Source: Treponema sp. (GTDB lineage Bacteria; Spirochaetota; Spirochaetia; Treponematales; Treponemataceae). From it: DNA of 64,000 bases. Every line of letters begins with the position of its first letter. Positions within the stretch are counted from its first letter, which is position 1. The stretch spans positions 62,001-126,000 of the forward strand of contig JAEDGQ010000001.1 of assembly GCA_016297415.1 (NCBI GenBank), written 5' to 3'. Below are positions 9,197-17,898 of this stretch, one piece after another. The notes under the pieces are model-generated. The model saw nothing but the letters and a program-made list of their open reading frames with translations. It searched no databases and was not told the origin of the DNA. A program made the translations under genes and the position numbers.

Positions 9197-10483
9197 CTAG
9201 TTGTTAAGAATAAAATCTCTGTATTTTTCAGGATTTACACGGAAAGCAATTACAGGAGATTCATTATCTGCGTGTTTTCTTGCTTCAAAAGCTTCTGTAA
9301 AAAGGCGTTCTGCACTGATAAGACGGCCTGTTCTGGCACTTATACCAATTGTAACTGGTACTGTAAGATTTTGTGTCTTAAGAAGTGCATTAAGTTTTTC
9401 GTAAAGAGTTTCAGAAACAGTTAAGGACTCATCAAGAGATGTGTTTTTGAGAAGAAGAACATATGAATCATTTTCAAACTGGAATACAGTTCCGTTGCTT
9501 GAAGCTGTTTCTTTTATACAGAGTGATAAAGCATTTCCTGAATCATCTTCATTTGGAATATTTTCAACTTTTATTACAAATACAGAAAAATCCTGTTCCG
9601 AAGAAGCTGCAAGTACAAGTTCTTCTTCCAGTGCAGCATTTAACTGTGATTCCGGAAGGTAAGGAAGACTGTTTTCTGGTTCAGCCGGGACTTCCGGTGC
9701 TGCAGCCATTTCATATACAGTTTTTTCAGCAACAGTACCAGCATCAGAAGCTTCAGTTACAGTTTCTTTTTTTGCTTCTTCGGAAGGTTCAGAAACTGTA
9801 TTCTGAACTTTTTCTTTTGGGTTTTCTGATTCAGGTGTTTCATCTTCAAAAGAAATTGAAAAATCATTGTTATTTTTTACTTCATAAGAAGAATTATCAG
9901 AAACAGCGTTTTCATGTTCAGGATTTTCTTCTTTCAGTTCATTAAAAGGGCTTGTAATTACAATTTCATCATCTTCTTCATCTGTTTCTCCGGCTTTTAC
10001 CAGGAAAAGAATAAGAATTGAAGCAACTGTACCAATAAAAATAATGATAAATGCAATTCTTGAGTGAAGGTAAATTGAACCAGGCCTTACAGTATAAATA
10101 TCAGCCTGAATTGTAATGAACTTGCCGCTTCCGCTTACAATATCCTGTTTATAGCGTCTTGAATCTGCATTTGAAACAGAGTTTGCTTTATTCTGTGGAG
10201 GATAGGAATAAACTTTTTCTCCATTAATAAAAAGAGTCAGATTTTTGTAGTTTTTGAAATTGCCGGCACTTTTTATAAAACTTTCTTTAAAGGAATAAGA
10301 ATCTGGTTCTCCATAAACTGTAACGCTGTTTACTGTGTTTTCGAGAAGTGTCTGAAATATATTATCTGCACGGTCTAATCCATTCTTTCTGTCAGAAGCA
10401 ATACCTGCAAAAAGGTAAATTATAGCCATTAAAAAAACAGAAACAATAATTAAAGCAATTAGATTAAATTTTTTCTTAGTCAT
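9197..10483 (-). CDS. Two-TM membrane protein with degenerate GGDEF-like domain
   Basis: 428 residues. A transmembrane helix at about 8-30, an extracytoplasmic segment of ~105 residues, and a second helix at about 135-160 give a sensor-like topology. A low-complexity acidic linker (about 170-270) follows. The C-terminal ~130 residues look like a diguanylate cyclase fold: hydrophobic VFQF-x5-YVLLL at the site of the GGDEF strand, then VTIGISARTG and an AEAFEARKHA-like final helix. The signature itself reads ENDSY instead of GGDEF, so cyclase activity is unlikely; it may bind nucleotide or a partner. Last gene of the operon that starts at 16572, 5 bp behind the DUF115 gene. Confidence 0.62.
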   Translation of the reverse strand: MTKKKFNLIALIIVSVFLMAIIYLFAGIASDRKNGLDRADNIFQTLLENTVNSVTVYGEPDSYSFKESFIKSAGNFKNYKNLTLFINGEKVYSYPPQNKANSVSNADSRRYKQDIVSGSGKFITIQADIYTVRPGSIYLHSRIAFIIIFIGTVASILILFLVKAGETDEEDDEIVITSPFNELKEENPEHENAVSDNSSYEVKNNNDFSISFEDETPESENPKEKVQNTVSEPSEEAKKETVTEASDAGTVAEKTVYEMAAAPEVPAEPENSLPYLPESQLNAALEEELVLAASSEQDFSVFVIKVENIPNEDDSGNALSLCIKETASSNGTVFQFENDSYVLLLKNTSLDESLTVSETLYEKLNALLKTQNLTVPVTIGISARTGRLISAERLFTEAFEARKHADNESPVIAFRVNPEKYRDFILNN

Positions 10484-10488
10484 AATAT

Positions 10489-11952
10489 TTAATTATACTG
10501 TAACACTTTACCCCGTGCAAGTTCATAGCTTTTTTCAAGAGATTCTGTTTTTTCGTAGAAAGCCATGAGGGGAAGAATCATAAAAATGGCAGGACAAAGT
10601 GAAACTTGCTGGAATTTTTCAGGAAGACTAAGCTTCAGGTTTCTATAATTTTCATTAAAAATCTGGAAATTAAACTGGTTAAATTCTGGTAAAGCTGTGG
10701 ATTTTATATTTTTTCTGTAAGATTCGAATGATTCCTTATAACTTTGCAAAACTGTAGTGGTATATCTGTTATCACCTGTTTTTATAAGTTCTGTTCTAAA
10801 AAGAAGTTTATTCCATATAGTTTCATTTGGAATAAGACGGTCTTGATTAAGTGCGTACAAATTTTCAAGGTAAGTTCCTTTTGTATAAGTCTTTCCTTCT
10901 GAATATGAAAAATCAGCGCCAAAAACTTCCTGTTTCATAAAACCGGCTTTTACGGCAAGATCCAGAGCTGCAATAGTTACAGTACCGCTTCCTGCTTCAA
11001 GGTGAATAAAGTTTCTCTGGTTTTCTTTGCAGCCCGACATTGAAGCAAGAACAGAAAGAGGATGACCTGATTCAAAATATACAACTTTAAGATTATGGCG
11101 GAAGGCTTTTTTACTGATTGAAGTGTCAGTACATAAATCAAGAAAAAGTGTTGTTTCGGGACTTATTTCCTGAAGATAATGGTTGGAAGAAAGTCTTTGT
11201 CCGTCAATTGAAACAACAGCGTCGCTTTTAATTCCCTGCTTTGAAAGTGCAGAAAAAGCAGTGTCGGTGGAAATGATGTAATATTCATTTCTGTTGTTTT
11301 TCAATTCTTCAATGGCTGTGTCCAGACCTGGGCCTGCTGCTATTACAGCTGCTTTTTTCTGATTTAAAACAGGTTCAATATTTTTCTTAAACTCGTTGAA
11401 TGAAACTGCTTTATCTGCAAAAGAAAGATTAGAAAGAATATTTTTATGCCAGATTTTACCAAAGCGGGCCTGTACAGAAAAATCAGAACTTACAGATTTG
11501 AGTGCTTCTGAAACTACATATCTGATTTTCTGAATTGTTTCAGGAAAAACATTTTCCCAGGAACGAAGATTTAATACTTTTAGCTGTCCATGAAAAGCAG
11601 GTAAATATAGGGAAATAATCTTTTTAAAAAGAGTTTCAGGTGTACAAAAGTGAAGATTGGGATTTTGTACAAGTTTTTTTAAGGATTCATTCTGAAGTAA
11701 AAACTCAATATCATTCTCCGTATTTTCTACTGCAATAATTGTTCTTGTTCCTGATTCAAGAAGTTTTTGAAGGTGATAACCTCCACAAATTCCGCCGGTA
11801 ATAATAAAGCGGTCCTGAATGGAAAATTGAGAGGCAAAATCCAGAGCCTCTTTTTCAGGATTGTATTTTGAGTGAAATGCCGTATTGTTTTTTACTGGAA
11901 TCATCCATCCGTTTTTTGCCTGAATGAAGCCTGTGTAATTACTATTCATCAA
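10489..11952 (-). CDS. DUF115 / motility-accessory-factor-type protein (copy 2)
   Basis: 487 residues. The central part carries the DUF115 (MAF_flag10-like) core: AAVIAAGPGLDTAIEEL near residues 204-220, followed by STDTAFSALSKQGIKSDAVVSIDGQ. This family includes Campylobacter and Aeromonas Maf proteins that attach nonulosonic acid sugars to flagellins, and related proteins are common in spirochetes. The N-terminus (YNPEKEALDFA) aligns with the neighbouring paralogue, which it overlaps by 11 bp. Probable role: sugar transfer to flagellar filament proteins; the acceptor and sugar are inferred, not shown. Confidence 0.78.
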   Translation of the reverse strand: MMNSNYTGFIQAKNGWMIPVKNNTAFHSKYNPEKEALDFASQFSIQDRFIITGGICGGYHLQKLLESGTRTIIAVENTENDIEFLLQNESLKKLVQNPNLHFCTPETLFKKIISLYLPAFHGQLKVLNLRSWENVFPETIQKIRYVVSEALKSVSSDFSVQARFGKIWHKNILSNLSFADKAVSFNEFKKNIEPVLNQKKAAVIAAGPGLDTAIEELKNNRNEYYIISTDTAFSALSKQGIKSDAVVSIDGQRLSSNHYLQEISPETTLFLDLCTDTSISKKAFRHNLKVVYFESGHPLSVLASMSGCKENQRNFIHLEAGSGTVTIAALDLAVKAGFMKQEVFGADFSYSEGKTYTKGTYLENLYALNQDRLIPNETIWNKLLFRTELIKTGDNRYTTTVLQSYKESFESYRKNIKSTALPEFNQFNFQIFNENYRNLKLSLPEKFQQVSLCPAIFMILPLMAFYEKTESLEKSYELARGKVLQYN

Positions 11953-13408
11953 AAAACCTTTCTATTTTTTTTCTGAAATCTTCAACTTTTGAAGATTTTT
12001 CTAAAACAGCCTTAGATTTATCTTCCTGTGTAAGACTTCTGTTTATTAACAGATTTTCAAGAGGAAATAATTCATTTTGAACAAAATCTGTTTCAATTAA
12101 ATCAAGAATTATGGATTTCAATTTATTTTTTGTGTATGAAGGAATTTTTATCTTCAAAAATTCAGTTTTATCAGATTCAATTCTATGGAGAGTTAAATCC
12201 TTCCAGTTTAAATCCTTTATCTTTCCCAGGGTAAAAGTGTATTTATAGTTATCAGATAATCTGAAAAACCTTTCAGCAGATATGGAACTGGTATTTGAAA
12301 ACCAGTTTCTGTAAATTTCTAAAGCCCCTTCGCTTGAAAATCTTGAAATTGTAAGTCTTTGTTCCTTTGGTCTATATCTGAAATCTTTGGATGAGTTTTC
12401 TTTTTCAAGATTGTTTGGTGAGGCGTGTTGAAAACCTGGTGCCGGACATAAATCAAGGCCGCAGAAATAAACTTTTTTGTCAGTAAGAGAAAGGGCAAGC
12501 TCTGCGGCAGTACCGCTGACAGTACCGTTTCTGGAGGCATAAAAAAAAGGAAATTGCAGTTTTTTGAAAATCTTTTCCCCAATACTGTTTTTATAGGCCA
12601 GTGGAAAAATGACCGAGTTCCTTAAAAGTGCTGTTGAAATGCAGCTTTCATCAGTGAGTGCAAATATGCTGGAATTGCCAGAAAGATGTTTTTTAGCCCA
12701 GAAACCTCCGTCTGTTGAAAGAACAAGATCGGGAGTTATTTCGTTATTCTGTAAAACAGAAAGGGAAGAGGAAACAGCTATAAGAAAAAAATTATTTCTA
12801 TATTCTTTAATATATCTGATGGAATCTGTCAGGCTTGGACCACTGGCAGTTATTAAAATATCTTTTTTAATTTTATCTGTCAGCGTAATTTTTCTTATAT
12901 TAAGAAAAAACTTGATTGTGTTAAAGAACCATTTTTTTGAAAAATGTTCTCTTGTATATAAAACACTTCTGCTTTTTACTACGGCTTTTTTTATTTCGGC
13001 AAGTACTGCATTATTTAATTCTGTAAGAATAGATGAAGATTGAGGCCAGGAATATATGGCTGTTCGTAAAAGATTTTCTTCTCCAAAATAATTATAAAGC
13101 TCTTCGGAAATGGAAGAATTGCTGTTAAAGTAAAAAACTTTATCCCAAAGAAAGTCATACTCTGAAAAAGAGTCAGTAAGACGAACTGCAGCAATTTGGG
13201 AGTCAGGAAAAAGTTTTTTCAATTCACCAGCACAATAAGAAAGACCTGGTTCAATAATAAGAATTACAGAAGGCTTAAATGAAGGCTTTACAGTGTTTTT
13301 GCAAAAAGATAAGGCTTCATTTTCTGGATTATAAAGTGAATGATACTGTTTGTTATTAATTGTACAGCTTAAAGATCCATTTCTTGCGGCTGAAAAAACA
13401 ACTTTCAA
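11942..13408 (-). CDS. DUF115 / motility-accessory-factor-type protein (copy 1)
   Basis: 488 residues, same layout as its downstream neighbour: an N-terminal Rossmann-like region opening with YNPENEALSFC, and a DUF115 core ILITASGPSLTDSIRYI near 184-200 followed by LIAVSSSLSVLQNNEITPDLVLSTDGG. Sequence outside these motifs has drifted strongly, so the pair is an old tandem duplication rather than a recent one. Likely a flagellin-modifying glycosyltransferase by family; the two copies may act on different acceptors or sugars. It is separated from the upstream gene by 3 bp. Confidence 0.78.
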   Translation of the reverse strand: MKVVFSAARNGSLSCTINNKQYHSLYNPENEALSFCKNTVKPSFKPSVILIIEPGLSYCAGELKKLFPDSQIAAVRLTDSFSEYDFLWDKVFYFNSNSSISEELYNYFGEENLLRTAIYSWPQSSSILTELNNAVLAEIKKAVVKSRSVLYTREHFSKKWFFNTIKFFLNIRKITLTDKIKKDILITASGPSLTDSIRYIKEYRNNFFLIAVSSSLSVLQNNEITPDLVLSTDGGFWAKKHLSGNSSIFALTDESCISTALLRNSVIFPLAYKNSIGEKIFKKLQFPFFYASRNGTVSGTAAELALSLTDKKVYFCGLDLCPAPGFQHASPNNLEKENSSKDFRYRPKEQRLTISRFSSEGALEIYRNWFSNTSSISAERFFRLSDNYKYTFTLGKIKDLNWKDLTLHRIESDKTEFLKIKIPSYTKNKLKSIILDLIETDFVQNELFPLENLLINRSLTQEDKSKAVLEKSSKVEDFRKKIERFFDE

Positions 13409-13411
13409 AGT

Positions 13412-14275
13412 TTAATCCTGAGTAAGGAACATTTTTGTTCCTTTAAGATTTGGACACATTCCTGCGATTAAAACAAGAATATTGTGAGGATTCTGATTAT
13501 TAAAGAATACATTGAAATGAGAATTAATGTGGAACTGAAGCAGTTTGTCATCGATTTCTTCTTTTCCAAACATAACGATTTTAATTTCATTATTTTTAGC
13601 AGGGTAAATGCAGTTTGGTGCCTGGAAAAGAGACTTTAATTTTGAATACAAAATGTTCATGGCTGTTTGAGCAATCAGATTCCGTAATTCTTCTTCAAAA
13701 TCTTTAAACGCAGAATCAAGAGCCAGTTTTGGTGTAATAATGAAAAGAGAAGCCGGGGAAACTGAAAGTCCCAGATTCAGAGCATCATCAAAAGAATCAC
13801 AGTCAGGTGTTTTTTCTGGATTCAGAATAAAGTTTACTAAATCGTATTTAATATCAAGAGACTGAAGCTGTTCTTCTGTAAGATTGTCACAGGAAATGAA
13901 ATAATAAGTCTGATTATCTATAGCAAATGGAAAAATATTTATATCTGAGATTAAGCTTTTTATATTGTCAGAAAAAAGCTGCATAAAGGGCAGCAAATCA
14001 TTATTAGTGTAGTGACACCATGTAGAATTGTCAGAAACAAGTCCTTTCCAGAAATCACCAGTTGATACAGACCGGGCTAAAGATTCAAGATCAAAGCCGT
14101 AAGCATGAGAAAAATAGTAAAAGGACTTACAACAAGAAAAGATTCCGCATAAAGCGAAACCTTTTTCTGAGGCCCATTCACTGAAATTTGAATTTTTTTT
14201 ACCAAGAAGTTCAGCCTTGGCCAGTAACCCCGGCCCGGGCTGATTCATGCTGTCAATGCGGCTCAAAAGACCCAT
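13412..14275 (-). CDS. Unknown cytoplasmic protein in DUF115 operon
   Basis: 287 residues, no signal peptide and no transmembrane helix. The sequence has a central region rich in aromatic residues and a C-terminal segment IKIVMFGKEEIDDKLLQFHINSHFNVFF, but no motif I recognise. The start ATG overlaps the stop codon of the acidic repeat gene by one base (TAATG), so translation is coupled. Its position between the acidic protein and the two DUF115 proteins makes a flagellum-related accessory role possible; this is inference from context only. Confidence 0.65.
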   Translation of the reverse strand: MGLLSRIDSMNQPGPGLLAKAELLGKKNSNFSEWASEKGFALCGIFSCCKSFYYFSHAYGFDLESLARSVSTGDFWKGLVSDNSTWCHYTNNDLLPFMQLFSDNIKSLISDINIFPFAIDNQTYYFISCDNLTEEQLQSLDIKYDLVNFILNPEKTPDCDSFDDALNLGLSVSPASLFIITPKLALDSAFKDFEEELRNLIAQTAMNILYSKLKSLFQAPNCIYPAKNNEIKIVMFGKEEIDDKLLQFHINSHFNVFFNNQNPHNILVLIAGMCPNLKGTKMFLTQD

Positions 14276-16572
14276 TATGCCAGACCTAATTCCTTAAACA
14301 GTTTTTTGTATGTATCGAACTGTTCAGACTGAGCAAACTCAGCGATTTTTTCTTCAGGAAGATTTTCAAGAAGCTGATCCATATATGAAAGAACAGATTT
14401 GATTTCTGTTTTAAGATCATCAGGAAGTTCTTCTTTCTTTTCTTCAGCAACTGGAATTTCCTCTGCTGGAACATCTAATGGAACTTCTTCTGAAAGTTCA
14501 TTTGCTGAATCAGCAGAAAGATAATTAATCTTGTCGTCTGTTAATGTTTCAGAAATTGAAGGATCTTCTTTGTCAAAGTCTGCAAATGCAGCAATGTCTT
14601 CAGGTGAAACTTCTTCTTCGAATGATGAACCTGCAGAAAGATTTTCATGGTCTGTGTTTACATCATCTGCATTAAAACTTCCCATAAAATCAGAAGAGCT
14701 TGATTCCACGATCATATCCTCAGATTTTGGAACTGAAATTTCTTCAGGAAGATCACTGTCTTCGTTTACTGCCGAATAATCGACTTCATCCAGAGAAGGT
14801 TCTTCAAGACCTTCATTTGAGAAGTCAACATCGTATTCTGTTTCATCGTTAAAGTCTTCATCAGGAATAGAAATTTCATTTTCTGCCGGGATTTCAATTC
14901 CTTCTGGAAGTTCTGCATCTGGTTCAATTTCATCAACTGTTTCATCAGCAGGTTCTTCAATTACAGGTTCACCTGCAACTGTTTCTTCAGCAACTGGTTC
15001 AGCTGTTACAGTTTCTTCTGTTGCAAATGAAGCTGTGTTAAGAATGTTATCAAGTTCATCGTTTGAAAGTGCAATTGTATCGTCTTCATCTGTTGAAGAG
15101 AAGAATCCGGCAGTTTCATCAACGGCTGGTGCAGGAGCATTAACCTGGGAAATAATGTTTCCGGATTTCATTTCTGAAAGATCATTTTTAAGTGAGGCAA
15201 TTTCATCTTTGAGAGAAGAAAGTTCATTAACAATCTGACTGAAAATAGCTGTCATCTGAGTTGATGGCTGTTCAGCTGAAGTTTCCATTTCTTCAAGAAT
15301 TGGTGCTTTAATTGATTCTGCAAATTCAGATGTTTCAACATCAGATGAATCATGGCTGTCAAAGAGGGCAGCTGTTTCTTCGTCAAATGAATCTGGAATT
15401 TCCATAGTTTCGTTTTCGTCAATAGTTGGATCTGTATCTGTAAAATCTTCAATTGTTTCTTCCGGAACATCAATTACAGGTTCTTCAGAAGGAATATCTT
15501 CAATTTCTTTTACAGTGTTTTCTTCCTGATCACCAATGCTTACTGTATTACCGTTTTCATCTTTTACATCGCCAAGAAGAGCGTTTACATCAAAGTCATC
15601 TTCAGCAGGGGCAAAATCAGCAGAAGGAGTTGTTTCAGTTACTGTATCAGGTTCCAGTTCAAGATTATCTTCATCAGCTGAAACTGTAAAATCATCAGAA
15701 GCATCTTCTGTAACAGCAGTTTCTGCAACTGGTGCACCTTCTTCAACAGGAGTTTCTGTTACTTCTTCACTAACAGGATCAGAAGAAGAGTCTGTGTCTT
15801 CAAATCCGAATTCAGAAAGATCAACTGATTCCATACCGTCATCAGCACTTGTATCTGCAGGTTCTGAAGAATCAAGGTCATTGAAATCTGAAAGGCCGAA
15901 TTCGCTTAAATCAACATCTTCAGTTCCGGCAGGGGAGTCAGCAGAGATGGAAGTTTCTTCTGTTGTCGGTGAATCTACTGTAAATCCGGAAGATTCTGAA
16001 ATATTTTGAGACTGTCCGTCATCAAAAGAAAGGTCAAGGTTGAAAATATCATCATTATCAACTGCAGCAAAAGATGTATCTTCTTCCTGAGCTGGAGTTT
16101 CTTCTGTTTCTGGTTCAATAGAGTCATCAAAACCAAAATCACTTAAATCAACTGATTCTGTTTCTGCTGGTGCAGGTGCAGGTGCTTCTGCAGCTTCTGG
16201 TTCAGAGTTTTTATCTTCAGGACCTGTTTCAAAAATTCCATCAGTAATGAATTCGTCAAGGGAAATTTCTTCTTCAACAGAAGATTGAGTATCAGATTCT
16301 TCTTCCGGCATATCTGGTGTATCGGATGTAACTCCGGCAATGGCTGAAAGTTCTTCGGCAGAGAGTGCTGTGTTCTGATTGTCGTAATCATCAGTATTTG
16401 CAGAATCTTCGATTACGTCCAGAGAAGAAAAATCAGGAAGATCTGTATCAATGTTAAATAAATCTGCTGCTGTATCTGTTTGTTCTGTGGCAGAGGAGTC
16501 TACGGTTTTTGGCGGTGTTTTAACCCATACACCATAGCTGTCAAGTTCTTTTGTGTTATCTGATTCGCTCAT
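14275..16572 (-). CDS. Large acidic repeat-containing protein with coiled coil
   Basis: 765 residues, extremely rich in Asp, Glu, Ser, Thr and Val and poor in Lys/Arg, so highly acidic and largely disordered. A motif of the type (E/D)(S/D)VDLS(D/E)FG(F/L) recurs at least three times in the first 270 residues, each followed by an acidic spacer. Residues about 439-468 form a short coiled coil (FSQIVNELSSLKDEIASLKN). The last 50 residues (DDLKTEIKSVLSYMDQLLENLPEEKIAEF) are a helical, ordered domain. A good AAGGGGA ribosome binding site precedes the ATG. First gene of the operon and preceded by a sigma-28-like promoter. Function unknown; the repeats look like short linear docking motifs of a scaffold protein. 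Confidence 0.75.
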   Translation of the reverse strand: MSESDNTKELDSYGVWVKTPPKTVDSSATEQTDTAADLFNIDTDLPDFSSLDVIEDSANTDDYDNQNTALSAEELSAIAGVTSDTPDMPEEESDTQSSVEEEISLDEFITDGIFETGPEDKNSEPEAAEAPAPAPAETESVDLSDFGFDDSIEPETEETPAQEEDTSFAAVDNDDIFNLDLSFDDGQSQNISESSGFTVDSPTTEETSISADSPAGTEDVDLSEFGLSDFNDLDSSEPADTSADDGMESVDLSEFGFEDTDSSSDPVSEEVTETPVEEGAPVAETAVTEDASDDFTVSADEDNLELEPDTVTETTPSADFAPAEDDFDVNALLGDVKDENGNTVSIGDQEENTVKEIEDIPSEEPVIDVPEETIEDFTDTDPTIDENETMEIPDSFDEETAALFDSHDSSDVETSEFAESIKAPILEEMETSAEQPSTQMTAIFSQIVNELSSLKDEIASLKNDLSEMKSGNIISQVNAPAPAVDETAGFFSSTDEDDTIALSNDELDNILNTASFATEETVTAEPVAEETVAGEPVIEEPADETVDEIEPDAELPEGIEIPAENEISIPDEDFNDETEYDVDFSNEGLEEPSLDEVDYSAVNEDSDLPEEISVPKSEDMIVESSSSDFMGSFNADDVNTDHENLSAGSSFEEEVSPEDIAAFADFDKEDPSISETLTDDKINYLSADSANELSEEVPLDVPAEEIPVAEEKKEELPDDLKTEIKSVLSYMDQLLENLPEEKIAEFAQSEQFDTYKKLFKELGLA

Positions 16573-16606
16573 TTCTTTTTCCCCTTAAAAGTAAATACTA
16601 TAGAAA

Positions 16607-16632
16607 GTATCGGCAAATTCATTGTGATTCTA
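16607..16632 (-). promoter_or_regulatory. Sigma-28-like promoter for the acidic/DUF115 operon
   Basis: On the minus strand TAGA (16632-16629) is followed after 14 bp by GCCGATAC (16614-16607). The flagellar sigma-28 consensus is TAAA-N15-GCCGATAA, so 7 of 8 bases of the -10 and 3 of 4 of the -35 fit. The predicted start lies ~27 bases before the ATG, leaving room for the AAGGGGA ribosome binding site. Confidence 0.55.
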
Positions 16633-16715
16633 AAATGAAATAACCAAAATAAAATCGAATAATTATATCATTTACTTTTGTGTAAGTCCATCTGATTTTT
16701 TTTTAACATATTTAT

Positions 16716-16742
16716 TACAAAAAATAAGTTTTGTGCCGATAA
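16716..16742 (+). promoter_or_regulatory. Sigma-28-like promoter for the FtsB-like gene
   Basis: TACA at 16716-16719, a 15-bp spacer and a perfect GCCGATAA at 16735-16742 match the flagellar sigma-28 consensus at 11 of 12 positions. The start codon at 16753 is only 10 bp beyond the -10, so the leader would be a few bases long. Points away from the minus-strand sigma-28 site in the same 180-bp gap. Confidence 0.55.
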
Positions 16743-16752
16743 ATAAAACATA

Positions 16753-17247
16753 ATGAAAAAGTACCGCGTATTAACAGCAGCCCTTGCAGGGATTTTTGTT
16801 TATGTTTTGATTTCTGTTACAGGTGGTCGTGATGGACTTATTGCTGAACGTCAGCAGAATGAACAGAGAAGAATTTTAAGTGCCCGTCTTGAATCAATTC
16901 AGAAGATTAATGATTCCCTTCAGCTTGAATGTACAGCACTTGAAAATGACCAGGAAGTTATTGCGGGACTTGCAAAAAAAATCGGATATGTTTCTTCCGG
17001 AGATAAAATCGTAATTATCAACGGACTTTACGATGATGATATTGCTGTTTATGAAGCCGGTACTCCATTAAAAGCTAAGGATGCTGAATATCTTCCTGAA
17101 TATGTAGGAAAAATCCTGGGGATTTTTGTGTTTCTTATTGTTCTTTTCTTTATGTTTTACAAAGACTATAAAAACGGTGAGTTTAGAAAAAATAAAAAAA
17201 TTATTTATGTAGAAGGTGTTCCAGTATATGATTTGCCGCAAATCTGA
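16753..17247 (+). CDS. FtsB/DivIC-like septum formation initiator protein
   Basis: 164 residues. N-terminal transmembrane helix at about 6-24, then a predicted coiled coil at about 28-68 (RQQNEQRRILSARLESIQKINDSLQLECTAL) and the short region LAKKIGYVSSGDKIV that follows the coil in FtsB/DivIC proteins. This family forms the FtsQLB-type complex that activates septal peptidoglycan synthesis. Unusually, a second hydrophobic helix (about 119-136) and a basic cytoplasmic tail follow, so the topology is two-pass. Overlaps the next gene by 20 bp, pointing to co-transcription. Confidence 0.7.
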   Translation: MKKYRVLTAALAGIFVYVLISVTGGRDGLIAERQQNEQRRILSARLESIQKINDSLQLECTALENDQEVIAGLAKKIGYVSSGDKIVIINGLYDDDIAVYEAGTPLKAKDAEYLPEYVGKILGIFVFLIVLFFMFYKDYKNGEFRKNKKIIYVEGVPVYDLPQI

Positions 17248-17809
17248 TGAAGAATCAGTTTTAATTGCCGCCGATTATCTTCGGCGTGGAAAAATTGTAA
17301 TTCTTCCAACAGACACTGTTTATGGTTTTTCGGGAATCGTAGACGGCCGTCATTATTCATTTCATACTGGTGAAAAAATTGCAGCAATTAAAGGCCGGGA
17401 TGAAAGCAAACAGCTTATTCAGCTCATTGCAAAACCTGAGGATGTTAAAAAATATACCAGAGATGTTATTCCAGATGAACTGTTCAGTAAGTGGCCTGGT
17501 CCTCTTACAATAATTGTTCATACTTTTGCAAAAGATGGAAATTTTGCAACTACTGCTTTTCGTTGTCCTGGTGATGAATGGCTTCGTAAAGTTATTGCAA
17601 GATGTGGAGCACCTGTTTTTTCAACAAGTGTTAATAAAAGCGGAAATCCATGCCTTAATGATGTTACACAGATTAAAAATGAATTTGGTTCTGAAGTTGA
17701 TCTGATAATTGATGATGGAGATAAAAATTCCGGAGTTCCTTCAACAATAGTTTCAATTCTTGAAGACGGATCTGTAAAACTAATCCGGGAAGGCGCTGTA
17801 AAACTTTAA
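17228..17809 (+). CDS. Threonylcarbamoyl-AMP synthase (Sua5/YciO/YrdC family)
   Basis: About 193 residues covering one YrdC domain. It makes threonylcarbamoyl-AMP from threonine, bicarbonate and ATP for the t6A modification at tRNA position 37. Visible signatures are ILPTDTVYGFSG near residue 23-34, the basic AIKGRDESKQ segment, KWPGPLTIIV, the CPGDEW loop and FSTSVNKSG. No C-terminal Sua5 domain is present, so it is the short TsaC form. ATG at 17228 is preferred because AGAAGG ends 11 bp upstream; a GTG at 17216 is the alternative. The gene starts inside the FtsB-like gene. Confidence 0.88.
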   Translation: MICRKSDEESVLIAADYLRRGKIVILPTDTVYGFSGIVDGRHYSFHTGEKIAAIKGRDESKQLIQLIAKPEDVKKYTRDVIPDELFSKWPGPLTIIVHTFAKDGNFATTAFRCPGDEWLRKVIARCGAPVFSTSVNKSGNPCLNDVTQIKNEFGSEVDLIIDDGDKNSGVPSTIVSILEDGSVKLIREGAVKL

Positions 17810-17828
17810 TCTAAAAATGATAAAAAAA

Positions 17829-17875
17829 CACTTCCTTAAAACTTATAAAAAGAAAGTTTTGGGAAGTTTTTTTTT
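17829..17875 (+). terminator. Bidirectional hairpin terminator
   Basis: CACTTCCTTAAAACTT pairs with AAAGTTTTGGGAAGT with one interruption and is followed by nine T. On the opposite strand the stem is flanked by a T-run too (the A-run at 17822-17828), so it can end transcription of both converging genes. Confidence 0.75.
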
Positions 17876-17898
17876 GTTTATAGAACTTTGTTTGAAGA

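Noticed and set aside
15536..16009. Plus-strand frame of about 157 codons inside the acidic protein gene
   Set aside because: Its Ser-rich translation is simply the complement of Glu/Asp-rich codons; no start signal.
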